Assembly: GCF_910592395.1 (NCBI RefSeq)
Contig: NC_088320.1
Coordinates: 11,036,501-11,096,500 of the forward strand
Origin: Lineus longissimus
Taxonomy: Eukaryota; Nemertea; Pilidiophora; Heteronemertea; Lineidae
DNA: 60,000 bases
Direction: 5' to 3'
Numbering within the stretch: the stretch's first letter is position 1; each line of letters starts with the position of its first letter. Positions 8,879 through 33,300 of this stretch are shown here, piece by piece. The translations under genes and the position numbers were made by a program. The notes below the pieces were generated by a model. That model made no database searches. It saw only the letters and a program-made list of their open reading frames with translations, and was not told where the DNA came from.

Positions 8879-11491
8879 TTCAAACGGTCATCTCACGGTA
8901 GAGTATTCAGCCCGGTACCATGAGGATGCACCAATGAAAACTGGGGAACGCCTCTATTAGGACCCATATAATTCCCCCCCAGAAAGAGCTATAAGTGACA
9001 GAGTCCCGAAGACGGAAAATCACTTCACTACCATAGGCCCCGCATTTAATAGGCCCTACCCTTTTTAGTGCAGGCAATGCTTTGAAATACCGAACATCTG
9101 CCTTTGACGTCCCCGTTCGACCGTGCGCCCCGACCAGTACGAACTGCCGGTGTAAAAGTAGAAAATGTCCTCTGGAAAAAGTGTCCGGCCCTATTGTATT
9201 CTGCTATAATAATAATATTTTATGGTCCTATCATCTGGTCTATCGAGACCATGACTGACAATGCTATAGCTCAGAGATTGAAGCGCATAATAGAATCCTT
9301 TGTTTCCCGGACATTCTATCCTAGGACATTTTAAACTTCTACACCGGTCCAGTGTAATCGTTATTGTTTGTAGTCCTCTGAAGATATATCAGCACGAGTC
9401 AGCTTGCAAGCACAAGGAAAATAGTGGAAGAGTACCCTCCCCTGATCCCCACCCACAAACGTGCCCGCCCACGGACCCCAACCACCACCAAGCCTTTGGC
9501 TGCACATTGATTTTTTACTATCTCCGCCTCACGTTTGATTGGAAATGCCCTCAATCTCAGGATGATAGGCCTACTTTTTCCTATTCCGCTGGGTGATGAG
9601 TCAACCGAACTGTTCTTCGAATGCATTGCGAAAGTGACGAGATCAGCGCCTCTAGTGTCAAGATTGCGAAATGCCCGGTTAGCAGAATTTCTTAAGACAT
9701 GTAAGAGTCGGGCCTCATCTGATCGCTATTCAATTGTCGTAATATATCGCTTAAGACAATAATGATACAGGTAATAGCATGGTTAATGAAGATTTAGCAG
9801 GTATCAATATTATTGTGAAGTTTTCTTTGCATAATCGACATTGGCGGCGTTTGGCCAACCAAACCAGCCAGCCCCTTTTGGTACAGCCTGCATACAATGT
9901 CAATAACATAGGCCTATGCACATGATGCATCGAATGTAACTGAAATGAAATGCATGAATAGCAGGCAGCTGCTGTGCAGACTGACAGAGGTATAAAGTTA
10001 TTTATGGACCCTTGACATTTAATAATAAGCGGAATCTTGTTTTGTTTGCTTGTTTCACCTATACTATAGGAGATGGGTTAGGCCTATTACTAGTATTATT
10101 GTTAATGTTATGTTAGGTGAGCACACTCACTGACACTCACACTCGCGGGCCATCATGGCCATGGTCATGCAGACGCAGTGATAGTGTGGGCTATTATAAA
10201 TCACATAAACTGTAAGATGCAAAATTGTGATATCGCGATATGGGTTAAGGTAATCATTAAGTGCATCTCATGGTTTATTATAAGCCCACAGTGTGACGAC
10301 AACAGACAATCACAATTGAATAATGTCGATGCCAAAATCATGAAATGCGAGTATCGTATAGCGAGGCTATGGTTTTGTCCAAGTTGTACTTATGTAATCT
10401 TGGAAATCTGGACATGGCGGAGGTGTTGACCGTGCAATCTCATCTGGCATGTCTGGCATCGTCATACTCAAAGCTAGGCATCGACCACTTGGCATGTTAA
10501 TCAGTGTTAATGGTTCTTGATGTTATCTAGCAGCTATCAGGTTGTGATATTGTATATAATAGGCGAATTCGTGGAAGCAAGCCAGAGCCACTTTTACTAC
10601 AGCAAATACATTACAGTCATAGGCTAACTCTGAAAAGGTTACCTTCAAACTTGGTACATGTGCAAACAAAATTGGCATTTGGATTGTGAAAAAAAAGGAT
10701 GCAACTGTGACTCTTTCCCGTTTCCCTCTCTCTGCAACCAAACAATGGAGGGGATAAAGTTTTAATCCTTCTCGTATTGTTCTGGACACTCTCCACGCAT
10801 GCGAGGAGTTTGGTCAGGGTCTTTCTCGAAACTGTCTATTGTACTGCCACATCGTGAGAAGATGATGGTATGGTACAAATGTAGATAGCCATGGTATCTA
10901 GCACTGCATTTACAGAAGCTTAGCAGCCCACCAGGCCTTCATGTAGGCCTACCGGTACATTGATTTAGTTAATGAATTATGAGTGACTTCCTCACGCACG
11001 CTGTAATTGAGGACCAGGAATGGTTATTAAAAGTGGACCCTGACAATGATTATGATGACAGTACAGTACTGCCACTTTTTAAAGGGTAATTAAATTAGCG
11101 CCATGTCTGCATGACAGAAATAGTAAAATGGGGATACAAAGCAGACCTGGCGATATATTATCGTGCAATGTTAGCATCATTGGGAATTGCCATTCTAAAT
11201 TTTAACCCCCTCCCAGGGACCTCTTTGTAAGAAAACACTTTTATTAAATTTTACCAGGGAGACAAGTGTTTTTCATATTGGAAACAAACTACATGTACAT
11301 GTAAAATTAGGAAAGTGGTCACACATTTTCATGGAAAAGCACTCAGCTCTTGATGATGGGGGGGGGGGGGGGTATACCAGTACCAGCATGCACTGGCCTA
11401 GACTAGGGACTAAGATACCATACTGAACTTCCTTTTAAAATAATCAAGTATGATCATATTTGAGCTTATTTACTTGTTCTACACTCCCACC
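8879..11491. other. Intergenic, no recognisable gene
   Basis: Small open frames (for example 9300-9596 and 10523-10789) show no domains. A G-run of about 17 lies at 11359-11375. This stretch is the presumed upstream region of the chromodomain gene. TATA- and CCAAT-like words occur but none is compelling. Confidence 0.5.
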
Positions 11492-22006
<10,515 letters not shown>

Positions 22007-22125
22007 TGCACCTCATGTCTTTCGATTGTTGAAAGGATTGATGTGAATTGATGACAATCCTCCCGCCTGTGTTTTTTTGTTCAGTGGAATTCATGTATTT
22101 CGGCTGTTGTATACATGTATCATTC

Positions 22126-22131
22126 AATAAA
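22126..22131 (+). terminator. Polyadenylation signal of the chromodomain gene
   Basis: AATAAA lies 120 bp after the TGA at 22004-22006, giving a short 3' UTR ending near 22150. Confidence 0.7.
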
Positions 22132-22216
22132 CGTGGCATTTTTCATATTATTAGATACAATATAGTCTTGCCTTTATCTTTGCTACCTCACAGCGACTTG
22201 ACTACATGTATTATAA

Positions 22217-22352
22217 GGGACCATCTCAAAAGTATTTTGAAGCCTAAAAAACTACGGGTAAGTCATTTAGTCTTTTTGAGTGTGGTCACACCCAAGACTA
22301 AGTGACTTGAGTCATTTTTGCTTCAAAAAACATGTACCTGTGAGATGGTCCC
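22217..22352. repeat. Imperfect foldback element
   Basis: The ends GGGACCATCTC and GAGATGGTCCC are inverse. Inner arms pair AAGTCATTTAGTCTT with AAGACTAAGTGACTT around a loop at about 22283-22296. It lies just past the chromodomain gene's polyA signal. Confidence 0.75.
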
Positions 22353-22589
22353 TGAATTCATACCTTGAGACAATATCCAGACCGGCACTTGATACTGAGT
22401 TCCTCTTGAATTGGCATCAATAGAGAAGTCTGGCTACATGTGCTAGGATTGCAAATTACAGCGTACTTTACATGTACATTGGACTTGGAGCCTCCATCGG
22501 TGGATACCTCTCTAATAAGGACACCGGTGCTGAATTGGTTTGGGTGGAATTCCACAACCAGGACGCCTTTCAATTGCAGACGATATTGG

Positions 22590-23185
22590 AGTGTCAAGCA
22601 AGGTAACACTTTACTTAGACAACGTCACGTCCAACAAGAATACACCTGCCACATATGGAAATACTGCCTTTGATGACGTCATTCAGAATGTTTGGGTTAC
22701 TTAAGGATTTGTCACACCCACCCAGAATATACACAAGATGTCATTGAAAATGCTTAAAAAAATGTCACATCCAACCTGAATACCCCGGACCGTATGGAAA
22801 TACCGTCTCTGAAGACATTATCCAGAATGGTCGGGTTTACTTTATTCGACACAATGTCACATCCAACCTGAATACGCCTGATCGTATGGAAATACCGTCT
22901 CTGAAGACGTCATCCAGAATGGTCGGTTTACTTTCGACACAATGTCACATCCAACCTGAATACGCCTGATTGTATGGAAATAATGACTCTGATAATGTCA
23001 TTCAGAAGAGTTGGGTTCACCTACATGTACGATATAATGTCACTTCTAACAAAAATACTGCAGCTGCATATGGTTTGTAATTCAGAATGATGGTTTACTT
23101 GAGACAATGTCACATCCAACCAGAATACACCTACCGCATACTGAAGTACGGTCTTTGAAGATGTCATTCAGAGTAGTTTGATTTT
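22590..23185. repeat. Satellite-like array, seven diverged monomers
   Basis: The phrase AATGTCACATCCAACCTGAA, or close variants, recurs near 22621, 22710, 22763, 22853, 22941, 23036 and 23105. Each is followed by TATGGAAATACCGTCTCTGA-type text and a GTCATCCAGAATGG phrase. Spacing is about 70-95 bp. The central monomers (22.76-23.0 kb) are most alike, as expected from local amplification. Confidence 0.8.
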
Positions 23186-23487
23186 TCTCAGTAATCCAAC
23201 AGCCCGCTACATGTATACATGTACATGCAGGACAATACAATGGTCAGTCACTTCAAAGCGTGGCCTTCAGGGGATGACACAAGGACAAGGGCAACTTGAA
23301 TACACAACCTTTCTCAGTCAAGATGAGGCAGATGCTACTTGACCATACACATCTTTGACACCTGTCTGCTCATTTCTGGCAAAAATTGATGTTTCTTTAT
23401 ACATGTAGGCAGCCTGATAGTATCAGCTGTGTTCACCCAAGGTGAGCAAGAATGAAAACAAGTGCATGTATTTTGATGCAAGAATCA

Positions 23488-23493
23488 TTTTAT
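23488..23493 (-). terminator. Likely polyadenylation signal of the KDZ-like gene
   Basis: AATAAA on the minus strand, about 630 bp beyond the stop codon at 24122. No closer canonical signal was noted on that strand. Confidence 0.45.
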
Positions 23494-24121
23494 TGCTGCT
23501 GAAATTCACATTCAGCCAGTAATACAAATCTGCTTATACATAATTGGTGGATTCACAATATATCAGATTACACAAAAGGCATTTTTCAAGGTCCCTAGTG
23601 GTCCGGCAATAATTCTAAGTCGTTTTGGGAGTTGCAGGACATCAGCCTAGCCCCCTGCGGTCAGATAAAAAAATTAACCAGCAGCAGGTACCCCCCTCAT
23701 GGTTAAGTTCGTCCCGAGGGCCGGAACATCGCTGTATCATCGAACAGTTGGCAGATTCCAGAGCGCCAGACGAGCAAAAAAAACTCTCACTGAACAGTTT
23801 TGCCTCAGTTGACACTTTTTGCCATACGCCGTCATTTTAGGGTCGTCACAACACCTGATTTGTGGCGTAGTTTCCCAATAAACTGCATTGGAAGTTCGAA
23901 CTTTCACTACAAAAAGTCACCTTATTCACAAACATGCTTCTTGAGAACCTCTGCAAGGGCCTTAAGAGATGCCACAGAGTTCCGAAAACGTTAGCATCTC
24001 GTGGCATACTTTGTTAGCTTCGAGTGACATTTGGGGACACTATACCCTTTTAGGCAAACTCAGACCAAATCAAGTCGAAAAAGATCGGATTTCTGAAATA
24101 AATCCGGCTTCAAATGGTTAA

Positions 24122-24345
24122 TTACACGTACTCAATGCCAATGTCATCACAATCCTCCTCCTCAGAGCTAGACCCATCCTCCTCCGAATTTGATTCTTCA
24201 CCACCAGGTTGCACCTCCCCTTCCTCAAAATACACCACGATCTCTATGTCAGTGTCTATACATTCAAATACATCTGTTGCTTCTAGGAGAAGGTCTGTGT
24301 AGAATTCCTTTGATTCCAGCAGCAACATCACCAATCCATGGTTTT
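24122..24345 (-). CDS. KDZ-like gene, last exon with acidic tail
   Basis: The exon starts after TTCTATTTAAG on the minus strand (entry phase 1, matching the exit of 27519-27419) and runs to TAA at 24122-24124. It encodes an aliphatic stretch and then an acidic serine-rich tail (EESNSEEDGSSSEEEDCDD). A possible alternative upstream exon at about 25281-25414 (LRKRLEKERKQLQHCVSLL, coiled-coil-like) does not match the phase of its neighbours. Confidence 0.6.
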
Positions 24346-27300
24346 CTTAAATAGAAGGAGAGCTGGACATTAAAATTCTGAAGTCATCAACAAAGGTAAT
24401 GCACATACATCTGCAAACCAATAGTTTATGTCTGTCCAGTTAGATTAATGAAAGGCATTCGGTTTGAATTAATTCAAAGCAGGGCGTAGTACATGTATTA
24501 GTAAACTGAACCTGAGTTGGGAAAGAACGAAGTTGCAATCAGATCCAGATCTGCATCCACAGCCCAGGTTAATTCAGAGGTAGTGCCACAGCAAGACAAG
24601 TACATGTATGCATCAACCTCCACAAATGTTGGGTAAAAATAATTGCATGGCCACTACCTTGGTTTTTGATGGCCTCATTGTTCACGGTGTTGATTCTTCT
24701 TCCAAGGTGTTGATTTTTTTCTTGAAGAAAAGAACAGTTGATACCATCTCTTAAATGAGCACAGGCAATTCCTCACTGTACCTGGTCATGTGTTCATGTA
24801 TATCAACTATTTTCTTCTTCAAAACAAATGTTTCTCCCTTGTTCCCTGAATTGAAGAAACAAATATTAGGACTACAGGCTAAAAGTTTCTTGCTCCATCC
24901 CTCCTACATGTACAGTGTACATACGAAACGCTGGTAAAAATACATGCTGGATATGTCAGAAATGTGACTATAAGATTGAGGCGCAACTTAACATTTTACT
25001 TGCAACCAATGCTACATTGCAACCAAATTGTGTTAAATGTACAAGGTAGAATGTACTTTACATCACTTGAAGACCAATGTACCAGTAAGCCTAGAGCAAA
25101 ATGCCGACCCAGGCTTTAAACCTCAAATTGCTTGATAAACAACAGCTGGATCAATTTCTCTGAACAATCGAAAATGACTGCAGGACATTACCACTTGGAG
25201 TTATTTGTGTCCTGGACTTTGTGTTACATGTACTAAGTGAAGTTTGTGGGTAAATGAATATGAAGTGAATGCCAACCTGCAGGATTATGCCAAGGCAACA
25301 AATAGTCCTCTTGCGTGACTTCGTCCACAGAAACATGACAGCAGACTAACACAATGCTGAAGTTGCTTTCTCTCCTTTTCAAGACGCTTTCGTAGAGAAG
25401 CCCGACTCTGAAGCATCTGAAATGAAAATGATAAACTTTTAAACTGATCGATATAGCAGTGAACTCGACATGCATCGTAACTGCACAAACTGCTAATATG
25501 AAGAAAGCCCCTTTAATACTGTCGTGTTAATTGCTATCTTTCATACGCCACATCAATATGTGCTGGCTCACTGGATTTCCCCCAATATCAGCGGTCAACA
25601 TAATCAGGGTTTCGCTAACTCAAAATGAAATGGCCAGGGCCATTGTGCTCACCTCATGTGGAGGAAAGATGGATAAAGATCATGGTATTGTGTAATGTAG
25701 TGTTAGGTTTGATGTAGGTCCAAGCAATTACAATTTCCCCAAAATGGCCAATTTACAGTACATTCAACCTCTGTGACCTTGAAAAGTAGGTCAAATCAAA
25801 GAAGACCCGGGTGACACATTGAATGGTTGTTAGAATTAGATGTACCTATGATATAAAATTAGTGCCAATCGGGCAAGTAATTACTAAGAATAATGGCATT
25901 TTGAAGAATTTAGGATTTGGCCCCCTCCCTGGAGGCCAAATGGCAAATCAGATCGCACCAAACTTCAGTACCTGAGATCACCTGGCCAAGGGGTACATGT
26001 GTACTTAATTTGTGATCAATAGTCATTGCAGTTAAGAAACGTGCCATAGTTACGGCCTGACGGCCAATTTACGCCATTTGACCTCTGTGACCTTGACAAG
26101 AAGGTCAAATTAAAAACCTGTGTGACATATACTGTATGGCGGTTAGATGTACCCATGATATCAAATTGGTGGCAATCGGGCAAGAAGTTAAGGAATAATC
26201 ACTTTTTAAGGTTTTTGGATTTTGCCCCCTGGTGGTCAAGTGGTAAATCATATTGGACCAAACTTCAGTCCCTGAGATCACCTGACTAAGGGGTAAATGT
26301 GTACCAAATTTGGGATCAATAGTCATTGCAGTTTAGAAACGTGCCATCGATACATCCTAACGGCCAATTTACACCATTTGACCTCTGTGACCTTGAAAAG
26401 TAGGTCAAATCAAAAACCTGTATGATATGTGATGTATCCTTGCTAGGAGTACCTACCATAAAAATGTTATGAAAATCAGACCACTATTAAACGAGCAATC
26501 AAACATTTTAACTTTGGACATTAAATTTGGCTCCCGGGTGGCCAAACTAAGAATTTTTCAAGATGCCCGCCTGGCACCCATATTGGCTATCACATTTGAT
26601 AAAAAATCAAGGATTTAGTAGAGAGTACATAGATATACATCCAGATCAAATTTGGTTGCAATCCGATCGTTAGTTTCGGAGTAATAGTACTGTGTTTATT
26701 TTTCAAGATGGCTGCCTGGCGGCCATATTTGATGTCCGAACGGCCGAAATTTTAGGGCTGGAATAGAGAATCCCCAGATACATGTCCACACTGGTTTAAA
26801 ACCTTCTAGCTAAAATAGATAGGAAACATGCTACTGTTCAGTGAATCAGCAAACTTTGACCTCTGTGACCTTGAAAAGGAGGTCAAATCAAAAACCCGGA
26901 GGATACATGATGCACCTTTGCTAGAAGTACCTTCCATATTTTTTTCAAAATTTCCCGACTACTATTAAGGGAGATATTGCATATTTTCACCTTAATGTTT
27001 GGCCCCCTGGTGGCCAAACCACGAAACGAATCGGACCGAAACATGGTCTCCAAGGTGTCATTACATAAGGGTACATGTGTACCAAGTCTCAACTCAATAG
27101 CTCTAACAGTTACGAAACGTGCCCTGCTAACGGACGACGGACGACGACGACGACGGACGCCACTGTATGGGATAAGCTCACCTCTGCTAAAAGGTGAGCT
27201 AAAAAGTGACATTCTCCTAAAGTCATGGTCGTTTGGTAAAAGGAAATTAGAGCTGGAGAAAACAACTGTTGCAATCTTAGTCTGGTGCATTGTATCAGAC

Positions 27301-30300
27301 GTTCCAGCGATATAATCTCACTCCTCTACTTATAGCAAAGGTGACCAGCTCCCAATAGTTGATGCTCAAAATCTTCTAATCAGTGGTAATGACCTCAAGC
27401 TAAGTTTGACAAATTTACCTGCATCTTTCCCAATGCTGTACTTTAAATGCCTAATACTACTACATATGATTTCGATTTGAAGCTGGGTGGAATCCAAGAA
27501 GGATGAATCATCTGTGGTCCTGAAAAAAAGTATAACATATTCAGTATTTACAGAAATGGCCTATATAACACTTCTTAGTTAAAAGAGATTGGGCCCGGGC
27601 TAGGGACAAGCAATGAACCAAATGGAGGAGGACAATTTCTTGAGATGGATTTATCCTTCAAGGTCCCAAATGCTCTTTGAACAAGCAAAATGCCTCCACA
27701 TAAACCAACCCAAGCAGTGTATGCCTTACCAGCTAAATAAGGCAGTGCTTTATAGTGCACTGGTGATACATTGTAACCATTGTTTTCAATGCCATTTTTT
27801 GCCTTTTTGGGTGAATACGATGCCAGTTATACTTACTGAGCTGAGGAGAGAATTGAATTGGTTGATTTTTTTCTTTTGATACCTAAAATTCAAACAACAC
27901 AGGCTTAAATCAAAGGTGAGGATCTGGAACTGCAGCAAAATACCAGTCATTCTGGTAACATGATCCCAAAGGACCTCAGATGAATTCAGCTTTATGGGGG
28001 TGGGGGGAATTCAGGAGATCTTGGGTATTGATTGGCTGATTTACATGTAAAGCTCACAATACTACATGTATAGACATATGCCCAGCAATAATTATGATTC
28101 ATGTCGACCCTTGATTTCTTTATTTTGTCCACTGCCTGACATTTGGAAAGGTACCACAAGAAGTTTTGTTTACCTGCTGCAAATTCCTGCACCTCTGTCT
28201 TCCAAAGGTTGAAATCAACTCGTTCATCCAGACCTCCCTTGGACAGCTCTTCAGACAACTGCTCCTTTAACTGGCTTTCTTTAGCAACACTCTGTAAAAT
28301 AAAAAATAAGCGTTTAATTACCACTGCCTGTTGCTGGGATTTATATAGCATGATGAAAATGTTAATAGTTCCTGATGAAGTAGCCAGTACCTTGCTTGCT
28401 TACACGCACCAAGGAGGGTTTCGATCTGCCAAAACAAAACATATCATCATTCTCTCATAAAGAAGTGTTACACCTACATACATACCTTCTTGTATCGCCT
28501 ACAAAGAGACGTGGCTAATGACAAGATTTTCTTCTTGTTCCAGTACAAAGCATGAGCAGTTAGCTGTTCTTCTCTTCCTGAAAAGGATAACAAATAATGT
28601 TTAAATTTAAAAGGGAATTTTGGTCAAGGACTAAGTCGTTCTCAAGAAACCAGAATTAGTATCAGTACATGTATTTAATACCTGTTGGATTTTAGCTGTA
28701 ATGGAGTCCACTATACTAGGCTACTGTATCCACCTATATGTATGTGGGATCTTTTACTTGCCTTGGGCATAGACACTCAAGAACAAGGACAACGGCTTTT
28801 TAACAGTCTCAGTCAACAGACCCTCATTAAGTTCTCTCCTATTGACCCTCAACTCGTTGTGAAGAAACAGGAATTTTAGTCCCTTCAAAACTACACTGGT
28901 TCATCCAGAAAAACAATCCTAGGTTTCCCGCGGGGATCTAACTACATGTATCGCGTGGTAGCCAGCAATGTTCACCATTAGGCTATGAGGCACCTGAATA
29001 TTAGCCTGGTCAACAACCTGTATAGAATCAATGACCAAATTAATTTACACTCATTTGGTCAGCACATCCATGAAAAGTATCTCAGGTTTGTACAAGAATG
29101 GCAAAAAGTGGTTCAAACCAGTGCACTGCTCCAAAGCTTAAAATCTTTCAGGTGTTGTGGTTCAGTTACATAAAGCTACACCAACAGTGTTAATTGGTTC
29201 AATGATTTAGTTAACGCACCTCCTTTGTCCATAGTTTTTGTAGTCAATGAAGCACGTGACAGGTAGCTATTTGCCTGTTCCATCTCTTCACCCGCCTGTG
29301 CTGCAGAACCCTCCTGCCATCTGCCACCCCACATTACCTGAAAATAATAATTTCCTTAATCCATTTTTTAAAATCAAATCAAGAGTTGCTTCAGTTGATG
29401 AAGAAATATTCATAAAAAAACGGGTACCAGTACTAATCTAGACTCGTCATCAATAACTTCAGTTGAATAATGATAAAACCCTCTGCCTCTTGATACTCAA
29501 TAGACTATAATAGGAATAAGAGGATAAGTGCAATTTTTGTTACCGTACAACTTTTCAATGTGGCATCCTGGACAACAGGTTTAAAAGATGGGTCAATTTA
29601 AAACCTGGATAATGAGGCTTTGTGAAATGCAAGCAAAAAGAAGTATGATTAAAGTCAAAATACCTGACAGGTCCAATCATGTGCCTTTGCATGAAAGACG
29701 CTGAGAAATGGTTTGGTGTCATTCAGTCGTGACAGGTCCTCAGGGCACTTTGCTATCACCTTTTCCATCCATGGCCAATATTTGCAAATGACGTCCTGGC
29801 AAAGAAAGCTGATCTTGGAAGCTGCGTGAAGATGGTGATGGAGATAGAGGGGATATGGATAGATTTCACCACGGAACATGTTAAGAGCTTTGAGTAACAC
29901 TGCATGGCGACAGCAGCCAACCTCCAAACCAGTCTCAGCTAATGTCCTTTGGCGTTTGCTTGACGAACTCTTTGCAGCTTTCCAGTGACTTTCACCACAG
30001 GTAGAACTTTCAGTCTGCAAAAGTGATGCAAAATTTAGATACAGCTGAATGAATACTGACAATAGTGACATAAGGCTTCACTGCTGACTCATTCATTACT
30101 GTCCACAGGACAAAATACAAACTGAAAATTGAAAGGGGGCCAATGCACCAGGAGGCATACATGTCTTTGAAAGAGTGTTACTTTAGTGCGAGTTGCGAGT
30201 TACAAAATGCGAGTTGTGTTGGGTTTTTCAATCCGCACACAATTCATATTGAGGTGGAAGTAGGCTGCAGATGACTTTGGGGCAACACATTCTTCACCAC

Positions 30301-33300
30301 CACTTGCCACATATCTCCTCTTGAGGTGCGTTTTCAAAATGACATCATCTGGTTTCTTCTTGTACTTCATGGCAAATGTTTTCTTGCCACCATAGCATGA
30401 CTTCAGGTTCGGAATGGGTGTTGAGAAGCATACCGAGAGAGGCTGGTCATCGCTTTTCTTCGCACATGTAGGAGGAGCACTTACTTTCCTTTTCTTTGCT
30501 TCAGGTGGCCGATGGCTTCCTTTCTTTGGGATGTAAATGTCCAACTCTCGACCATATTCTGCGACTCTTTTCTTGTCTTTTTGGAATCTTTCGGCATTCT
30601 TTTGGTTCACAGACCTTCCTCTTCCTCCCTTGTAGCCACCATCTTGAAAGCTGTTGATCTCTGCTTCCTGCCGAATGGCGTCAATGACGTCTTGCCGGGC
30701 GGCCTCTAAAAGGGACATCTTTGGTTTTGCACTACTCATCTTGGAGTGCCCAACCTCGGCCAGGTTGGACACAGGGGCGTCACTCTGTTTAAAGGCTCTG
30801 AATATGTGGCTTCGCCTCTGATACCACCAGTTGTACCAACTCTTCAGATCGCTGTACTTCTCTTTGAATTGTTGCATCCTTTCACATGCGGAGTCGAACT
30901 CAGGAATGGTGTATGCAGTAAGCATAGCATGTGCCATATCAATGAACTGTGCACAATGCTCTGACGATACTTTCTTTGCATATCGCTGCACGCTTTGTTT
31001 GAAATGAAACTCACAGGAGACTGTCCTACGAATTGCATCTTGACCAAAAACATCGCTGATGCTCCTCCAATTTGCATGATTTTCATCCACTACGAACCCA
31101 GATGGATTAAATTTTACACTCTTTCCAGCTGCCTCAGACAGCATCTGATTGAGGACTTGCCAGAACGTAGTCAGATTGGTGGTGTCTTCCTTCTCTGCAT
31201 CTGAAACTGCCAGCCGCACAACCCTCCTTAAGACCGGATGGTATACCCACAGCGTAATGGTGATATAACCTCGACAGTGATCATGTTTTCCATCAACATA
31301 TGCGTACTCCTCTGCCAATATTCCATCATTGTCCCTGTCCATAGAGAGACATAGTTCTGCCATCTGTGAACTTGACTTGAACACAAAGGAATGTTCACCA
31401 TTTAAGGCCCTGTTGTTGATCTTAAATATGAAAAAACGGTCTTTCTCGTCACATTTCTGTTTAAAGTCTGCAAGGGCTTCGAAATTCTCTCCATATGGGG
31501 ACAGAGTTTTCTTCAGTCGTTCTTTTGCGTTGTGCAGCCGCTTCATGTCCGTGTACTTATCAGCCACATCCTCCAAATCCTCCCATTTGAAAGCTTCTGA
31601 TGATAATATCTGCATCATCTTCCTACTCACAATATTACTAGGCCTGATCCCTGGATTCTGCTGAATATCCAGCTTAAGCGATTCGACCGAAATTTTCGGC
31701 TTCTTTGCTGCGCATGTGTGGTCGCCGATATGCATAACAACAACATGGTCTTTGAAGTATTCCCATACTTTGGTGGCGTTGCAGTCAATTTTATTCACTG
31801 GCACACTGCAAGTGCGACACACAAAAGTTCCATTTTCCTTTATAAATTGTCGTCTGTTTTGACATCCGTACATCTTAGTGTACATAGAGTCGTTGTTCCT
31901 GCACACTGGAGAACCCCTGCAGTGTGCAATCCGCCGCGTCCCTTTGAATCCGACTCTTGAGCTTTTGCAGTATCGCTCCCATGGTCTCCCATCTCTTGCA
32001 ACTTTCATCATGTCCTCCTTTTTTTCACAAGGGATTTGGTAAATTTGAAGGCCATTGATATCGAATGGTAGCGTGTCTACCTTCTTTGCTTGGCACTTAG
32101 CCCAGTGCTTTACATCATACTTGGTGTTCTTGAATGTTTTCTTCTTTGAGGAGCTGACAAAGCAATCTGTAACCATACCATTTGACTGCACCAAAACCCC
32201 ATCTGAAAAAAAATATGAAAGAAGCTATTTGATCATCAACCCCAAGTGTTTCATAAGCACTAATTAACCTTAGCAAATTCTGTGTTGCCTCATGTTGTTC
32301 CAGGAAAAAAACATGTCCCATGTCGTCGTTAGCGTTCTAGTTTGCCGGTGTCTTTTACAGGAGGACAACATCGTGTGCCAGGTCGCTGCGTTACCAAAAA
32401 ATAAGCGGGCAATCATGTCCAAGGTAGCTTCGACCGAGCAATTTTGTTTCAGGTTGCCGGCACAAGGGTATATATTAACATTTCTTAAATTGATAGAGAG
32501 GTGGCATGATAATGCCCTTTGGGACAGAGGGCAAATATCCAGGGGTATCAATTAAAATGTTAATTGTTAATGTTTATTTCTGTTGCCACCATCTGGCAGT
32601 CCCCAGAGCCTTTTATTTATCAAAATTTACTGGATGCAAAAGTTGAAATCTCCATCATTTTTTTAAACAACATGCACTGCCTGAGACATTCAAAATATAG
32701 TACCTGAAAGTCCATTTTGAAGTCCATTTTCTAAACTTGATGACAGCTGGACATCCTGCTCGTCATGTTTTTGAATGCTCTCACCTCCCATAGAGTTGGA
32801 CCCTGTAAATACAAAATTAGAGATAAAGCTCAAAATGATGTTGTATTTGGGGTAAGGGCATTCTCAGTGCATGCCCCTCGAATGTGGAACTCACTGAGCA
32901 ACTATGACCTGAGGAAAGAAACTTCCGGAAGACACTTGAGAACTCTCCTCTCCAAGAACATATTGAACATTGTTTTCGTTGGAAAGGCGATATATAAGCT
33001 GATTTCATTCATTCATTCAATCATGGATCTATAAACGCGTTATTCAATACATAATGCCTCTTGATGATGCTACTCAAGACACCTAATCGCGGCCTCATAT
33101 CATTTCTCCTTTGGTCTGTATAAAAAGTGAGAAACAGCTGAGCTCGAAACGAACGACTGGTGACTTCTGGCAAAACGAAGTCAGTCCTCCTTTTTAAAAG
33201 GGGGATTGCATGACCACAATGAACTGGCATTCAAGATCTCAAACTATGCACGTGGTCCATGGACCATCGGGATGGACTATAATTTCTCTGGGACATTGCA

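Noticed and set aside
25281-25414. Extra exon of the KDZ-like gene (coiled-coil LRKRLEKERKQLQ)
   Set aside because: It has fair splice sites but its frame does not match the phase of neighbouring exons; direct joining of 27519-27419 to 24345-24122 is in phase.
30014-30200. Splicing of the MULE exon into the KDZ exons to form a larger fusion
   Set aside because: A phase-compatible donor (AATTGT|gtgcgg) exists near 30245, but it is weak and the MULE frame already ends naturally in the terminal repeat.
30512-32267. Plus-strand ORFs across the MULE exon
   Set aside because: Shadows of the 664-residue minus-strand frame, which has the domains and motifs.
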